From Ianthella basta (Eukaryota; Porifera; Demospongiae; Verongiida; Ianthellidae), in NCBI GenBank assembly GCA_964019415.1, contig OZ025886.1, positions 6,033,503 through 6,097,502 on the forward strand: DNA of 64,000 nucleotides, read 5' to 3'. Each line of letters starts with the position of its first letter. Position 1 is the stretch's first letter. Both the position numbers and the translations under genes were made by a program. Below are positions 1 to 10,335 of the stretch, in pieces. The notes beneath the pieces are model-generated. The model was given only the letters and a program-made list of their open reading frames with translations. It was not told where the DNA came from and ran no database searches.

Positions 1-502
1 ACATTGGGCCATGTTGAAACCATGCAACTCTACCTGAGTTGACAGTAGGAATGTAGCAACACAACATCATGGAAGTGCTTAGATCAACATAAAACTTAAT
101 TTCATTGATCTGTTGAAAGGTCGGCACATTACAGTAGGCCACTGCATGTAATGGGCTGGGCTAGGTTGAACAAAGGGCCTATCACTGGATTTTACACCTA
201 CCAGCCTTCTACACCATAGTTTCTCAGGAAGCTGGGGGGCTGGAGCCATATTGTTGGCAGACTTGATCTGTTGTGTATAACAAAACAATCTTGAGTCAAC
301 TGAAAGCTCCCTTCTATATAGTGCATAGTGTATGCATGGGGTGTGAGAGCAGCTGCAGTACAGTGAATGCCAGCTATAGTGAGGCATCATGCAGTGCTGT
401 TTGCTGTCACGTATTGGATGACAAATTGACAATGTATGAGGCCTATCGAGTTCACAGTATCATCTTGCAGCCTTTTTATATATTATACTATATAATTAAA
501 GT
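1..502. other. Intergenic/upstream DNA of unit 1, repeated elsewhere in the cluster
   Basis: No gene is seen here. The first ~380 bases match 19245-19450, which lies before unit 3, and bases ~412-470 resemble ~49895-49955, just after the stop of the unit 3 gene. It therefore looks like shared intergenic DNA of the tandem cluster. The short open frames have no recognisable domain. Confidence 0.6.
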
Positions 503-1065
503 GTCCTAGGTGACTAGTAGTCATCATTTAGTGGCGTCCTAGGGGGACAGTAGTCATCATTTAGTGGCGTCCTAGGGGGACAGTAGTCATCATTTAGTGG
601 CGTCCTAGGGGGACAGTAGTCATCATTTAGTGGCGTCCTAGGGGGACAGTAGTCATCATTTAGTGGCGTCCTAGGGGGACAGTAGTCATCATTTAGTGGC
701 GTCCTAGGGGGACAGTAGTCATCATTTAGTGGCGTCCTAGGGGGACAGTAGTCATCATTTAGTGGCGTCCTAGGGGGACAGTAGTCATCATTTAGTGGCG
801 TCCTAGGGGGACAGTAGTCATCATTTAGTGGCGTCCTAGGGGGACAGTAGTCATCATTTAGTGGCGTCCTAGGGGGACAGTAGTCATCATTTAGTGGCGT
901 CCTAGGGGGACAGTAGTCATCATTTAGTGGCGTCCTAGGGGGACAGTAGTCATCATTTAGTGGCGTCCTAGGGGGACAGTAGTCATCATTTAGTGGCGTC
1001 CTAGGGGGACAGTAGTCATCATTTAGTGGCGTCCTAGGGGGATAGTATATAGTCACCATTTAGTG
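503..1065. repeat. 33-bp minisatellite, array 1 (~16 copies)
   Basis: A tandem array of a 33-bp monomer carrying TAGTCATCATTTAGTGG, then CGTCCTAGGGGG. About 16 near-perfect copies are present. Almost all have C in 'GGCGTCC', where array 2 (10331-13620) has T. The first partial copy (~501-512) has the T form. The last copy decays through 'TAGTCACCATTTAGTGG' into 'CCCATATATAAGG', an ending shared with array 2. The array stops about 350 bp before the first exon of gene 1. Because 33 is a multiple of 3, one antisense frame stays open as an 11-residue repeat; I treat that as chance. Confidence 0.97.
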
Positions 1066-1410
1066 GTTTCCCATATATAAGGAGGACTGTGGGGATAACA
1101 ATGAGCTAAATTGCAATCATTGGAGTTCAGAACTTGCACATTATGTATAACCATTAATTGTGTGCGCAACTTTACTTTGGAGAGCACAGTAACAAAGTCG
1201 CTATACTCTCTATAGCTACATAGCTAGCTAACAATGGTGCCCCAGACTATCCATTCCAGCACTACTAACGCTGACGACCTGAGATAGAGTCCTTTAGCTT
1301 CTTAACATCTGTTCATAACATCTGTAACACCTGTTTGTTTACTGATGATCGATGAAATTTAGAGGATTCACTTTGGCCTCTATGTTTTCGTTTGCCAGCC
1401 GGCGAAGGAG
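1066..1410 (+). promoter_or_regulatory. 5' flank / probable promoter of gene 1
   Basis: This segment lies between minisatellite array 1 and the first coding exon. Bases 1066-1350 are almost identical to 13617-13903, which follow array 2 but lack the first exon. It shows no clear similarity to the promoter block shared by units 3 and 4 (21170-21621 and 49990-50453), so gene 1 may be expressed from a different promoter. No TATA box is placed with confidence. Confidence 0.4.
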
Positions 1411-1459
1411 ATGAGTGAGAATTCAAAGAGAGTGTTTCTGCTATCGCTACTGACTACAG
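1411..1459 (+). CDS. Gene 1 exon 1: signal peptide
   Basis: ATG opens MSENSKRVFLLSLLTTG, with basic residues then a leucine-rich core, as in a secretory signal. The donor is GTGGGC and the exon ends in phase 1, matching the phase-1 start of exon A. First exons of similar length and phase occur at 18386, 21622 and 50454, which supports this start. Confidence 0.7.
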
Positions 1460-4400
1460 GTGGGCTAACAGAGAAGATTTGACTACCGAATGTATGATAT
1501 TGTAAAAGAAATGCCATCCCTCGGTAGCTATAGATAGCTAGACACGTTATTACCGCTACTGTAATGTATAGCTAGCTATACTGTAGGCGCAGTGACTGCT
1601 AGTGGTGTAGCTACCGGGAGAGCTAGCTAACAAGTTGTACCAAGATCATCCATTTAATGATAATTCCCCGTAATAAGGCTCACACTTTTCCCTACCTCAT
1701 TTCGTTAGTCATCTTTTACTGTTCGGTTCGCTCGCGTTCACTCGACGCTTGCTCAACGCCATCGTGTTCAGAGTGTGCTACCAAGAACTTTTAAAGCACT
1801 GTAGAGTGAAGGAGTAGTGCACATTTAGGTTACTTTCGTCAGTGTAACTTCAAGATAGCAAGCTGTGTGGGCAGTGTCAGTAGCACACGACAATACTGGC
1901 ACGAGTTCCCAGCGCAGGGTCTATTAAGTATGCCTATAGTCGCTAGCTAGCTATGTACATGCTGAGTTAGAAAGGAGTCCGGCTATAAATTATAGCTAAC
2001 TACGTACAAGAACAGAAGAGTAATTTATCAACATTGCTACCCGTTAAAGCTTAGGCTTTCCCAAATTACTAATGGCAGCTAATTCCATACTAGCTAGCTA
2101 TAAGGAATGTTGAGCAAGAACTGAATGTAATATGATCTGTCACAGCGATCCACTGTAATGAATAGGGTGAGGGCTTTTCAGCTGGCTGAAGCATGACCAT
2201 GCAGGGTAGTTCTCCTATAGCTAACACCAACAAACAACGCGGTTGGATTCTTACCAATTAACCTGTTGAGAAGGAGAACATATAGGAGAACAAATGCTAG
2301 CCAGTCCTCCATATAGATGACTATCCAAAAATTATGCTGTGTGCTTCTTGATCAACACGCATTACAGTTTCCCCGGCCTGCAGCATGTATAGATACATGG
2401 CACATATGAAGAGTTACAATACCACTCATTCTGTAGCTAGCTGCTAGGATATCCCCAACATTAGCGTGTGGCATTGGCGAGGGAACCATCCTGGAAGCCT
2501 AACATGTACAGCTGCAAGCATGCAGAGGAGTTTGCTGAGGCAATGTGAGGCTTAATTCCCTCTGTTAAACATCAACATCATGTAGCTACGTTATCCTTAC
2601 ACCTTTCTCATACCTATCATCTTTCTATTGGTTGACATTTCCTCTATTATGACATCATTTATTTTGCACCTGTATGGATATTTTGGGAGAGCTGTGTTTA
2701 CTTTCTCCATGCTTTTACAAAAGAGGAAAGGCAAAGTTTGTCTCTATTGGAGTCTAATATTCTCTGCATGCAATGGGGATAGTAATATACCAGGTTATTT
2801 CAACCCCCTGGATATTTTAAACTATCCAGAGGGATACTTTATGCAGGTGATATTGTTTACTATGACACCAGTATGTACTGCTCACTGCTAGCTACCTGTT
2901 TTTGGGTTCAGTAATATAGCACATGTATGCCTATTGGGGACCTAATGCATACTACTTGTATGCATGAGCCCCAGCACAAGGCTTTACACTGCAAGACATT
3001 CCCTTTTTGTGTATCTCTGATTGGCTATGGAGATGTCTACATACAAAATGTAGTGAGCAGTTTAGTGTTCCTCCTACACTGTATCACCACACCCTGGAGT
3101 GCTTGTGTTTATCATCACTAGCTATACATACATACATGACTGTCAGTTGTTGGAATGCATATAGTGCAGCTTGTGCTACATGGTTTGGTGTACAACAGGT
3201 GCAAATCTATAACTATCCGGTAGCTAGTGAAATGCTCTCAGTTGCTTGTAGACCCATTAACTTCCATACTGATATAGAGTATCTGCAATAGCTTCTTGGA
3301 TGTTTGCATCTTCAGGCACTATAATTTCCTCAAGGCCATAATGGCATGGATCCTTATCATATCACCAAAATGCTAACAACTAGCCACAAGTTAGTTAGCT
3401 GTCAATCTGTAACTTCTTTTGTGTTGCCCACAAGTAGAAAGTGTCACATGTAGAGTGACTGTCACAGCGTTTTACTGTTCCATTATATACTTATACATAC
3501 GTACAGCGTTAACAAGCTGAGCATCCTTTCACTAGTTTCATACACTGTTAGTAGTACACATCCTATTGGCGCCCTCCATCTATATACGTACTAGTCATAT
3601 ACGTATGAAGCATGCATCACAATTGATGAGAGTAGCTAGCTCTGAAGTGAGTGATAATAAGTTCCGTCACAGCACCTTTGCTTTTTCTGGTAACCATACC
3701 TTCATTAATGGATAGTACATATGTGTGTATTCCACAGGTGTACCTTACAAATGTACGTATACCTATAGCTAAGCTGTAATATCTGATACATGCAGACATG
3801 TCCTGTTAGTAGATCCTACTGCTGACTGCTACATACGTAATTGTGTATAGTACATGTAAGGGCTAAGTTATAGATGTCACACTGCTCAGTTCCGAGAAGA
3901 CCTACAGTGATTACCAAGTGGACATGTATACTGCTTGGTGCCTGTCAATTAATGATATCCACTAATAGCTTTGCTTCCATTCTCTTCCATCACATGTATA
4001 TAGGTGTTCTGACACTGTCTCTATCAGCAGTGGCTCAAGGTTAGACCAAGGGAGAACTATTGATTGAAGTTGTAATGTACAGCAGTGCATGTAATCAACT
4101 AGTACAGGTGGGCAAAGATTAATCACTGGAAATTTTACATCAACTAGCCTTCTACACCAATGGTGTCTCAGGAGGCAATACGCCACACGGATGAGCCCCA
4201 AATAGGGCGAAACAGCTGTCTGTGCATGTGGCTCTACCATCTTTGTAGGATAACTAGTGGGGGAAGGCTGTGATCACTGGTTGCCATCAATAGGGCGTGA
4301 TGCCCCCCAGCCTCCTGAGACACCATTGGTGTTACAGTAGAAGGCTGGTTGGTGTAAAATTCCCAGCGATTTAATCTTTGTCAACTAATCTTCAGCAGTA

Positions 4401-7400
4401 GATCAACTGCTACAAACTATCCTCTAGTACAAGTGGGGTCAGGGCAGTCTGACCAACATGAGCAAGATGCAGCAACTGTATAATGTGGCTTATGCAAAGT
4501 ACAAGAGCGTAAGGTGTAGCCTTGAACATACGTACTGCACTTGGTAGTCCTGATCCTCTGCAACTTGTGCTGGTGGTGACATTTTCTCATGAACTAGTGC
4601 AAATACCTCAATTGTACCCTTAGTGGTCCTCACCTTCTGCAGTAAGAACTGTATCAATGTTTTGTGTTTACACATCGATCTACTAATCCTAACTCTATGT
4701 GACCACACACACTGTTTCCTTGTTCATAATACATATCATAACAGGTGAACTCTGATGTCTAATGTGGTGCATATGTATTTGTCTTTACATTCATTTGACT
4801 TCCATATTGTGTATATGATTCACTGTTCAATGGGGTACCTGTCAGCCAAGGTGTGATGTAGGTGCAGTCACTCTGTATATATACTCCTGTTTGATCTTAA
4901 TCATGTCGTTTAATGTCCACTATCTTCAATAGTAGATTATTTTATTTCTTGTCCTCATTGGCAGGCCTCGCTGTGACACCTAATTTGGTTCCACCTTTGG
5001 AAGTGCTGTCATCCAACCCTGTTATAGCTACCTACCCAACTCGCTACAACCTTAACACTGGAGCTGCTTTCAACATCAGTTGTTTTGCCAGTCACTCAAC
5101 TTATGCCTTCGCCTTATACTTCTACAAGGATGGGGTGGTGATCAGTGATGGGGACCTGGTGGACACAACACTGACTGTAACAAGTATCAGTTCTGTCCAG
5201 CAGAACATCCAATTGCAGTTCCTCAACTTCCAACCAGTCCATGATGGTGTCTACCACTGCTTTGCCAACACAAGTGATACAGTGGAAGAGGTGTCCAGTG
5301 ACTTGTACCTCTATGGATCAGGTGAGGACTGCCGCTGGTGCTACAGTATACATTGATCCTAAACAGGTTTCACTGTATTGTATATGTGACGAGTCCTTGT
5401 AATTCCAATGAAGCTGCCCTGATGTATAGTACTTGATAATGACTCCATTTATTGCTGAGCTGAAAGTGAGGCAAGTAATCTTGATGCTCTAGTCTTCATG
5501 GGTTTGTACGTACGTACGTATGTTATATATAATATCCGTAGCATTCAATTTGGGACACCTCATTTGTGCAAGAGCCTCACAAGTGCCCCATGAACTGGGA
5601 GCTGTTCCATTGTCAGTAGTCGCCACACATCTGCACAAAATAGTGATTTCTCACTATACACTGCATCTCGCTCTTCATTGCAGTCCTCCACCACAGTTTT
5701 GTAATGTAGACGGCTGACTCATTCCCAACATTTTGCATGATGTCAATCACGCAGTGTGGCCCAGGCCTTGTACACTGTTCCTTCGAGGGGTGCACCTGCC
5801 CTTCATGGTTTAATGAAAGGCTTCGTCTGGTTTGCTGCCTCCTTCTGTCTGTCAGCCAGGCAATTTAGTCAAGCCAGAGTGCAGATATGTTGACCAAATT
5901 GCACTTTGCTTGCTCCATGCTTTTCATCCTATATTACTTTTGTCGGGGCTGCTTGTTACTACTTTCTTCATTCAGTTTGCATGTTATTGCATTATTACAA
6001 TTTGTGTACAGTATCTTTGGTGGTATGTACATTCTGTTATGCTTACTCATTGCAATACATTTACGTACCTTCACAATGATAGAGTACTCCATGCACAGTG
6101 TGATGTGCATTGCATATTCCTAGTATTGTGTAACTACTCTCTAAGCCGTAATGTACTTATTATTTGATATGCACTTGTGCATGTAATTCTCACAGAACAG
6201 CTGTGTGAGGGTTGAGTGCCACTGATTACATTCCTAACAAAACTGAAAACATCCTGCATGAGTACTATGTTTGCTGAGCGGTACTATGTGTTTACTCACC
6301 AAGCACCCGTGCAGATCAGGGGAAAGGTGTTACATGGGTCGCCTCAAGCGATCTGTGATTTATAACCCTATTAAAATACAGCAACCTGTGGCATCATAAC
6401 AGTAGCTGCATCTTGAAGATGTGACAGGTCATTAAAATGAAAGTGGGTGGAGTTAAATAATGCATAAATGGTATAAATGAATGTGAAAATCATGCATGGG
6501 GGGGGAGGAGTTGAGAATGGATTCCACATTGTGGGGAGCTGTAGGCCACTGTCCAAGTTCATTTTTTCTATGCACAATCTGATGTGGAGAGCCCAGTTCT
6601 ACTCTGCCAGTATCCACTCAAACTCCCTGAATGGAATGCCCTAGCTGTGTATTTGATCACAGCAGCTGATCCCAAGACGTTAACATATGGCTGTTAACTG
6701 CAACACAGAGACAAGCATAGCAGGCAACTGGCCATGTCCACCTGAAGCTTGACAACATAGCTATGGTACATGCAATCTCTGCCTTTACTTTTCCCTCCTA
6801 ATGACTTGTCCAAAGACTATCTAGTCTGTTACAGATCAGATCCTGTATGCATCTTGCTTCTCCAAGTCTCTGTGTACGACTAAGAATGACACTCGCTTCA
6901 GTAAATGTCTTGAAAGTACATAACGAGCCACTTTATATTGCAGGTGTAAGTGTGGAGGCAAAGTTGCATGTACGTACGTAACTACCATTAAAAACAAAGG
7001 AATTTGATATACTTGGTAGTGACATTGACCTATGTATTCTGACTCTGTACAATGTGTTGCATTACCTCACCAGCCACAGCTTCTTTCCTGGGTAGCATTA
7101 GCCTTGTACCAGGTCTTCATAGCTAGGTCCTTTCAGAACAGGTACCTTCTTACCCTGCATGGTTACACATTGCATGAATTCAGTATTGGAATGTTGGATG
7201 TGTACATTTGTCATTCTGCTAATGTTTACACTTGAGAACCCTCAGTTGAGTCATTGTACTTTCTTTTATATTGTAAATTGCCATCAGACAAGCAGTCAAC
7301 CAGAGTATTGATCACCAGTTGCCATCTTATTTCCTGCATAGTCTTTGTGAATAGTTTGTATTTCATCAATTCCCAGCCCAGATAGTCAGATACATACTGT

Positions 7401-10335
7401 ACATACTTATACTGCATAGTGATTCTTTCTCCTCACTGTGCAGAGTACCCCCCTCCCCCTCCTGTCCGAGTGACCCCCCGGTATGTAGTACTGGACACTA
7501 GTGCTGATCTGGTACTGGAGGCAAGGTTCAGAGGGAGCTACTTCGCTAATGACTGGGTGTACAACGAAGATGACCCAACCTTCTTAACTAGTCGTAATAG
7601 TCTGTTTTCATCTGCTAATCGTACCAATGTGGAACAGACCTACACCATCTCTGCTGGGTCAGATGCTCATAGAGTGGGGTACTATGGACCATACATTTTA
7701 CTAACGTCTATTTCTACTTTAGAACCCACTCCAGAGAACACGGTGATTGTTAGCTCCTTTGGTAAGTACGTACACTGCAAACTGACTCCTCACAGCTCAC
7801 AATATGACTCCTCAAACAGACATACTACTCTAACAGTTTGGTCTCAAACCAGGATACTAGTTGTAATTCAATACAATACCATACATTCAATAAGTTGGAC
7901 ACCTGTGCTGGTTCCAGTGGCGTCCTTGTGTAATGTGTAGCAGTATTGCTTTCCATACCCAACATCAGATCATCTGTTGTTGTTCTATTATTTTGTGTAT
8001 TTGCTGCAGTTGCTGCCAATGCCTTCATCAATGGAATGGTGGATGCTATTCAGCTGACAGTTGCTGCTGGTGACATTTCTTTTGTTTGCTTTGCCCGGGG
8101 CTTCCCTGAGACAACCTTCAACATCCAACTGTCGGGAGTGACTGCCTCGTACACCATTGGGAACCAGATCCTGATGACAGAGGCCACGCCCACAACAGCT
8201 TTGGTGGTGAACCGCACTGTCACTCTCCACAATGTGACTGCATTGGACTGTGGAGCAGTGGTGACATGTGTGGCTAGCAACATGAACAGTGATGGGTCCA
8301 CACACACAGACCAAGCAGCAGCTACTCTGCAAGTACAAGGTGAGATGGATGTTCAAATGAATAGTTAGTCCCACGTGGCCAGACCCTTCCACTATTTCTG
8401 TTATTGTGCAATGTTTGTGGAGACTATAGCAGAAGTAGAAGAAGGGACTCGCCACATGGGACTAGTGAATGGTGTCCGTGTGTGTGTGCTTAGTGTACAT
8501 ACGTACATACCTTTGTGTCCTACTCTCCTATTCTCTCTTCTCTCCCTCCTCACTATCCCTCCCTCACACTTCTCCATATAGCACCTCCCTCTGTGAGTGT
8601 GACCCCTTCAGAGTCAATCCTCAGTGTGGGGGACCCTCTGACACTGACCTGCACAGGAGGAGACTGTGTTGGAACCACCAACTTCACCTTCTCCTGGCTC
8701 CTTGATGGCAGCCCAGTGGTCACCAGTCTGGTGACAGCAGTTGACGGCACCACTTCACTGCTTAGTGTCACCAGTGTGACCAGTGCTGACTTTGGAACAT
8801 ACACATGTCAAGTGACTAGTGTCCATGGAACAGGGACAGCAGTGTCCTATGTCCGGGAAAAGGGTATGTTATCCTGGTCATTTCACTTGCTGGGGGTTTG
8901 TATTGTATGTACATAAGCTGGTCACCCATCTACACCAACTTTAAAACAAGCAGTGACAGCACCACACGGTGGGCCAGGGGAGCATCATACACTGAGTGTG
9001 CATGTCTGTGTATATATGCAGGCAATGTGATTGTGGGCCTCACAGAGAGCTGGCACTCACTGAGGGAATAACAAAATGGGTAGCTTGTACTCCAGTGTAG
9101 AGCTAGTGCCTTCAACATCTTCTGTACACCTCACCATAGCTTTGACTGATTCTATTCACTCAAATGATCTTCTGAACCAATGGGAAACAATTGACTTACC
9201 CTATTCCCTATGTAGTGAATGTTTCCAAGTTACAAATGTAATAGTATATGAGCTAGTTTGTACAATACACATATGATACGAGTGTTGAGGTCCAGTGATT
9301 GTCCCTTATCATCAATACACAAAGTACGCAGTAGGACACCATGAAGTGCTTGAGCTGTTTTGTTAGCTTGTGCACTTTAGTGTTACCCATTTGTTGTGGT
9401 ATGCCCACACAGTGATGATGTGTGATACTGTTACTTGTGGCACAAGGTGTTCATGGCACACACACAGTGTCTCTCCTACTGTAAAGGGTAGCTGGGCAAA
9501 CTTGTATTTTGTATTGTTCGTATGTGAAGTTTATGTACTCACCAGTCTGTGCTGACCATGATGATGTAATGGTGATGTATATTGGCTGTCATCATCAGAT
9601 GGGGCTAGCCTTTGTTCTTTGATGTGCTACAGTGTTGGCTTATATTACAACACTATCACATTCCCCTCCCAACATAGGTTGCTTATTGTACTTATTAGTC
9701 TGCAGATAGTGTACTGGCATACCTAGCATAAGGACATGTTGTTCACAAGCTGACGTCCACCTCCACCCTTTCCCTGGTTCCCCCCCTACCTCAACAGGCT
9801 CCCTGGAATTCACCACTGACCTCACTGCTCCGCCCAATACCTCCCTCCACTCCTCACTGAGTGTGCTGGATGGAGAGACCAACAGATACAACATTGAACC
9901 CAGTGCAACCTTCTCCATCACTTGCACAGCAGAGAGCCCAGATGACTTCACTCTCGTGGCATTCCCAGTTGGAGTAGGGAACATGGCAGATGTTGATGTA
10001 TCTCTGGATGAAACCAACACTTCACTACCAACTACCTTCGTGAAGACGCTCGCATTTTCCTTTTCTGCATTCTCTTCGTCATCTAATGGCATGTACTGGT
10101 GTCAGGCAAACTCTTCAGCCACTCCTAATGTGCTGGAGAGTAGACGCATCCTCCTCGGAACTGGTCAGTGCTTGCTAATTCCTCCATTTCCTCACTCCAC
10201 CATCTTCACTGACAATGCTCATCCCTCACAGGTCCTGCTACAGTGACACGAGTGTCAGACCTTTACATTGAGCTGATTCCTTCCAACTCTCTGGAGCTGC
10301 AAGTGATGGTCACTGGAGCCTATGAGAGACAGTAG
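1411..10335 (+). CDS. Gene 1: truncated Ig-superfamily protein (7 exons, predicted soluble)
   Basis: Exons are 1411-1459, 4965-5321, 7444-7761, 8010-8339, 8582-8863, 9798-10163 and 10232-10335, with GT-AG introns in phase 1. They join in one frame of 602 codons including the stop. The order is signal peptide, Ig1 (A), a Cys-less Ig-like domain (B), Ig (C, D, E), then a broken Cys-less Ig-like domain (F). All but F match the 5' part of gene 3. Exon F runs straight into minisatellite array 2, which supplies a stop four codons after the last homologous 'GAYE'. No transmembrane segment is left, so a secreted product or a pseudogene is expected. Splicing past F into the C and D exons of unit 2 would keep frame and is an alternative. 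Confidence 0.75.
1460..4964 (+). other. Intron 1 of gene 1 (3.5 kb)
   Basis: No coding domain is visible. Bases ~2410-3300 match parts of the first introns of gene 3 (~22330-22920) and gene 4 (~51070-51860). Bases ~3600-4460 match ~13905-14220 of unit 2 and ~53595-54110 of gene 4. In all intact units the first intron is much longer (3.5-4.1 kb) than most others, so regulatory content is possible but not demonstrated. Confidence 0.6.
4965..5321 (+). CDS. Gene 1 exon A: Ig domain 1
   Basis: 119 codons, phase 1-1, donor GTGAGG. The domain has the two Ig cysteines in 'FNISCF' and 'GVYHCF' and is closely related to exon A of gene 3 (25650-26009) and gene 4 (54624-54986). Differences cluster just after the first Cys and in the segment before 'QLQFLNF', while the rest is near identical. 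Confidence 0.9.
5322..7443 (+). other. Intron A-B of gene 1
   Basis: 2.1 kb with no recognised gene. Bases ~5540-5700 and ~5900-6200 recur in the same intron of units 2, 3 and 4 (for example 14530-14700, 26230-26400 and 57040-57180), showing it was duplicated with the exons. Confidence 0.7.
7444..7761 (+). CDS. Gene 1 exon B: Cys-less Ig-like domain
   Basis: 106 codons, phase 1-1, donor GTAAGT. It starts EYPPPPPVRVTPRYVVLD. It has a Trp where the Ig C-strand Trp would lie ('NDWVYN') and 'VGYYGPY' where 'GxYxC' would lie, but no cysteine. The family is inferred from size, position and pattern. The middle of the domain differs strongly from the unit 4 copy, while both ends are conserved. Confidence 0.75.
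8010..8339 (+). CDS. Gene 1 exon C: Ig domain
   Basis: 110 codons, phase 1-1, donor GTGAGA. The cysteines lie in 'SFVCFARG' and 'VVTCVAS'. The 3' two-thirds is almost identical in all four units; the N-terminal strand is variable. It lacks the usual C-strand Trp. Confidence 0.9.
8582..8863 (+). CDS. Gene 1 exon D: Ig domain
   Basis: 94 codons, phase 1-1, donor GTATGT. The Ig pattern is 'LTCTGGDC', 'FSWLLDG' and 'GTYTCQV'. There is an extra Cys shortly after the first conserved one. Nearly identical copies lie at 17034-17315 and 29630-29911. Confidence 0.92.
8864..9797 (+). other. Intron D-E of gene 1
   Basis: 934 bp, nearly identical along its length to the same intron of gene 3 (29912-30864), so the duplication is recent or the copies are being homogenised. 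No gene is seen in it. Confidence 0.8.
9798..10163 (+). CDS. Gene 1 exon E: Ig domain
   Basis: 122 codons, phase 1-1, donor GTCAGT. The cysteines lie in 'FSITCTAES' and 'GMYWCQA'. Against gene 3 the first ~60 residues and the last ~25 are nearly the same, but the ~40 residues between them are largely different. This is a local divergent patch. Confidence 0.9.
10232..10335 (+). CDS. Gene 1 exon F, truncated by minisatellite
   Basis: This matches the first ~33 codons of gene 3 exon F (31303-31563) up to '...VTGAYER', then the sequence becomes the 33-bp repeat and reads CAG TAG. The rest of the Ig-like domain and its donor site are gone. It is either the real 3' end of a shortened gene or a broken exon. 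Confidence 0.75.

Noticed and set aside
514-1059. Minus-strand 181-codon ORF made of CPPRTPLNDDY repeats
   Set aside because: It is the 33-bp minisatellite read in one frame. The repeat length is a multiple of 3, so an open frame is expected, and array 2 does not keep it open.
5832-6167. Hydrophobic ORFs in intron A-B (also 26573-26871)
   Set aside because: They repeat in each unit because the intron was duplicated, but with frame breaks and no splice context; likely chance.
7988-8455. Long minus-strand ORFs over exons C and D (also at 16584, 29178 and 61559)
   Set aside because: They mirror conserved Ig exons on the + strand; the + strand frame has the domain cysteines and splice sites.
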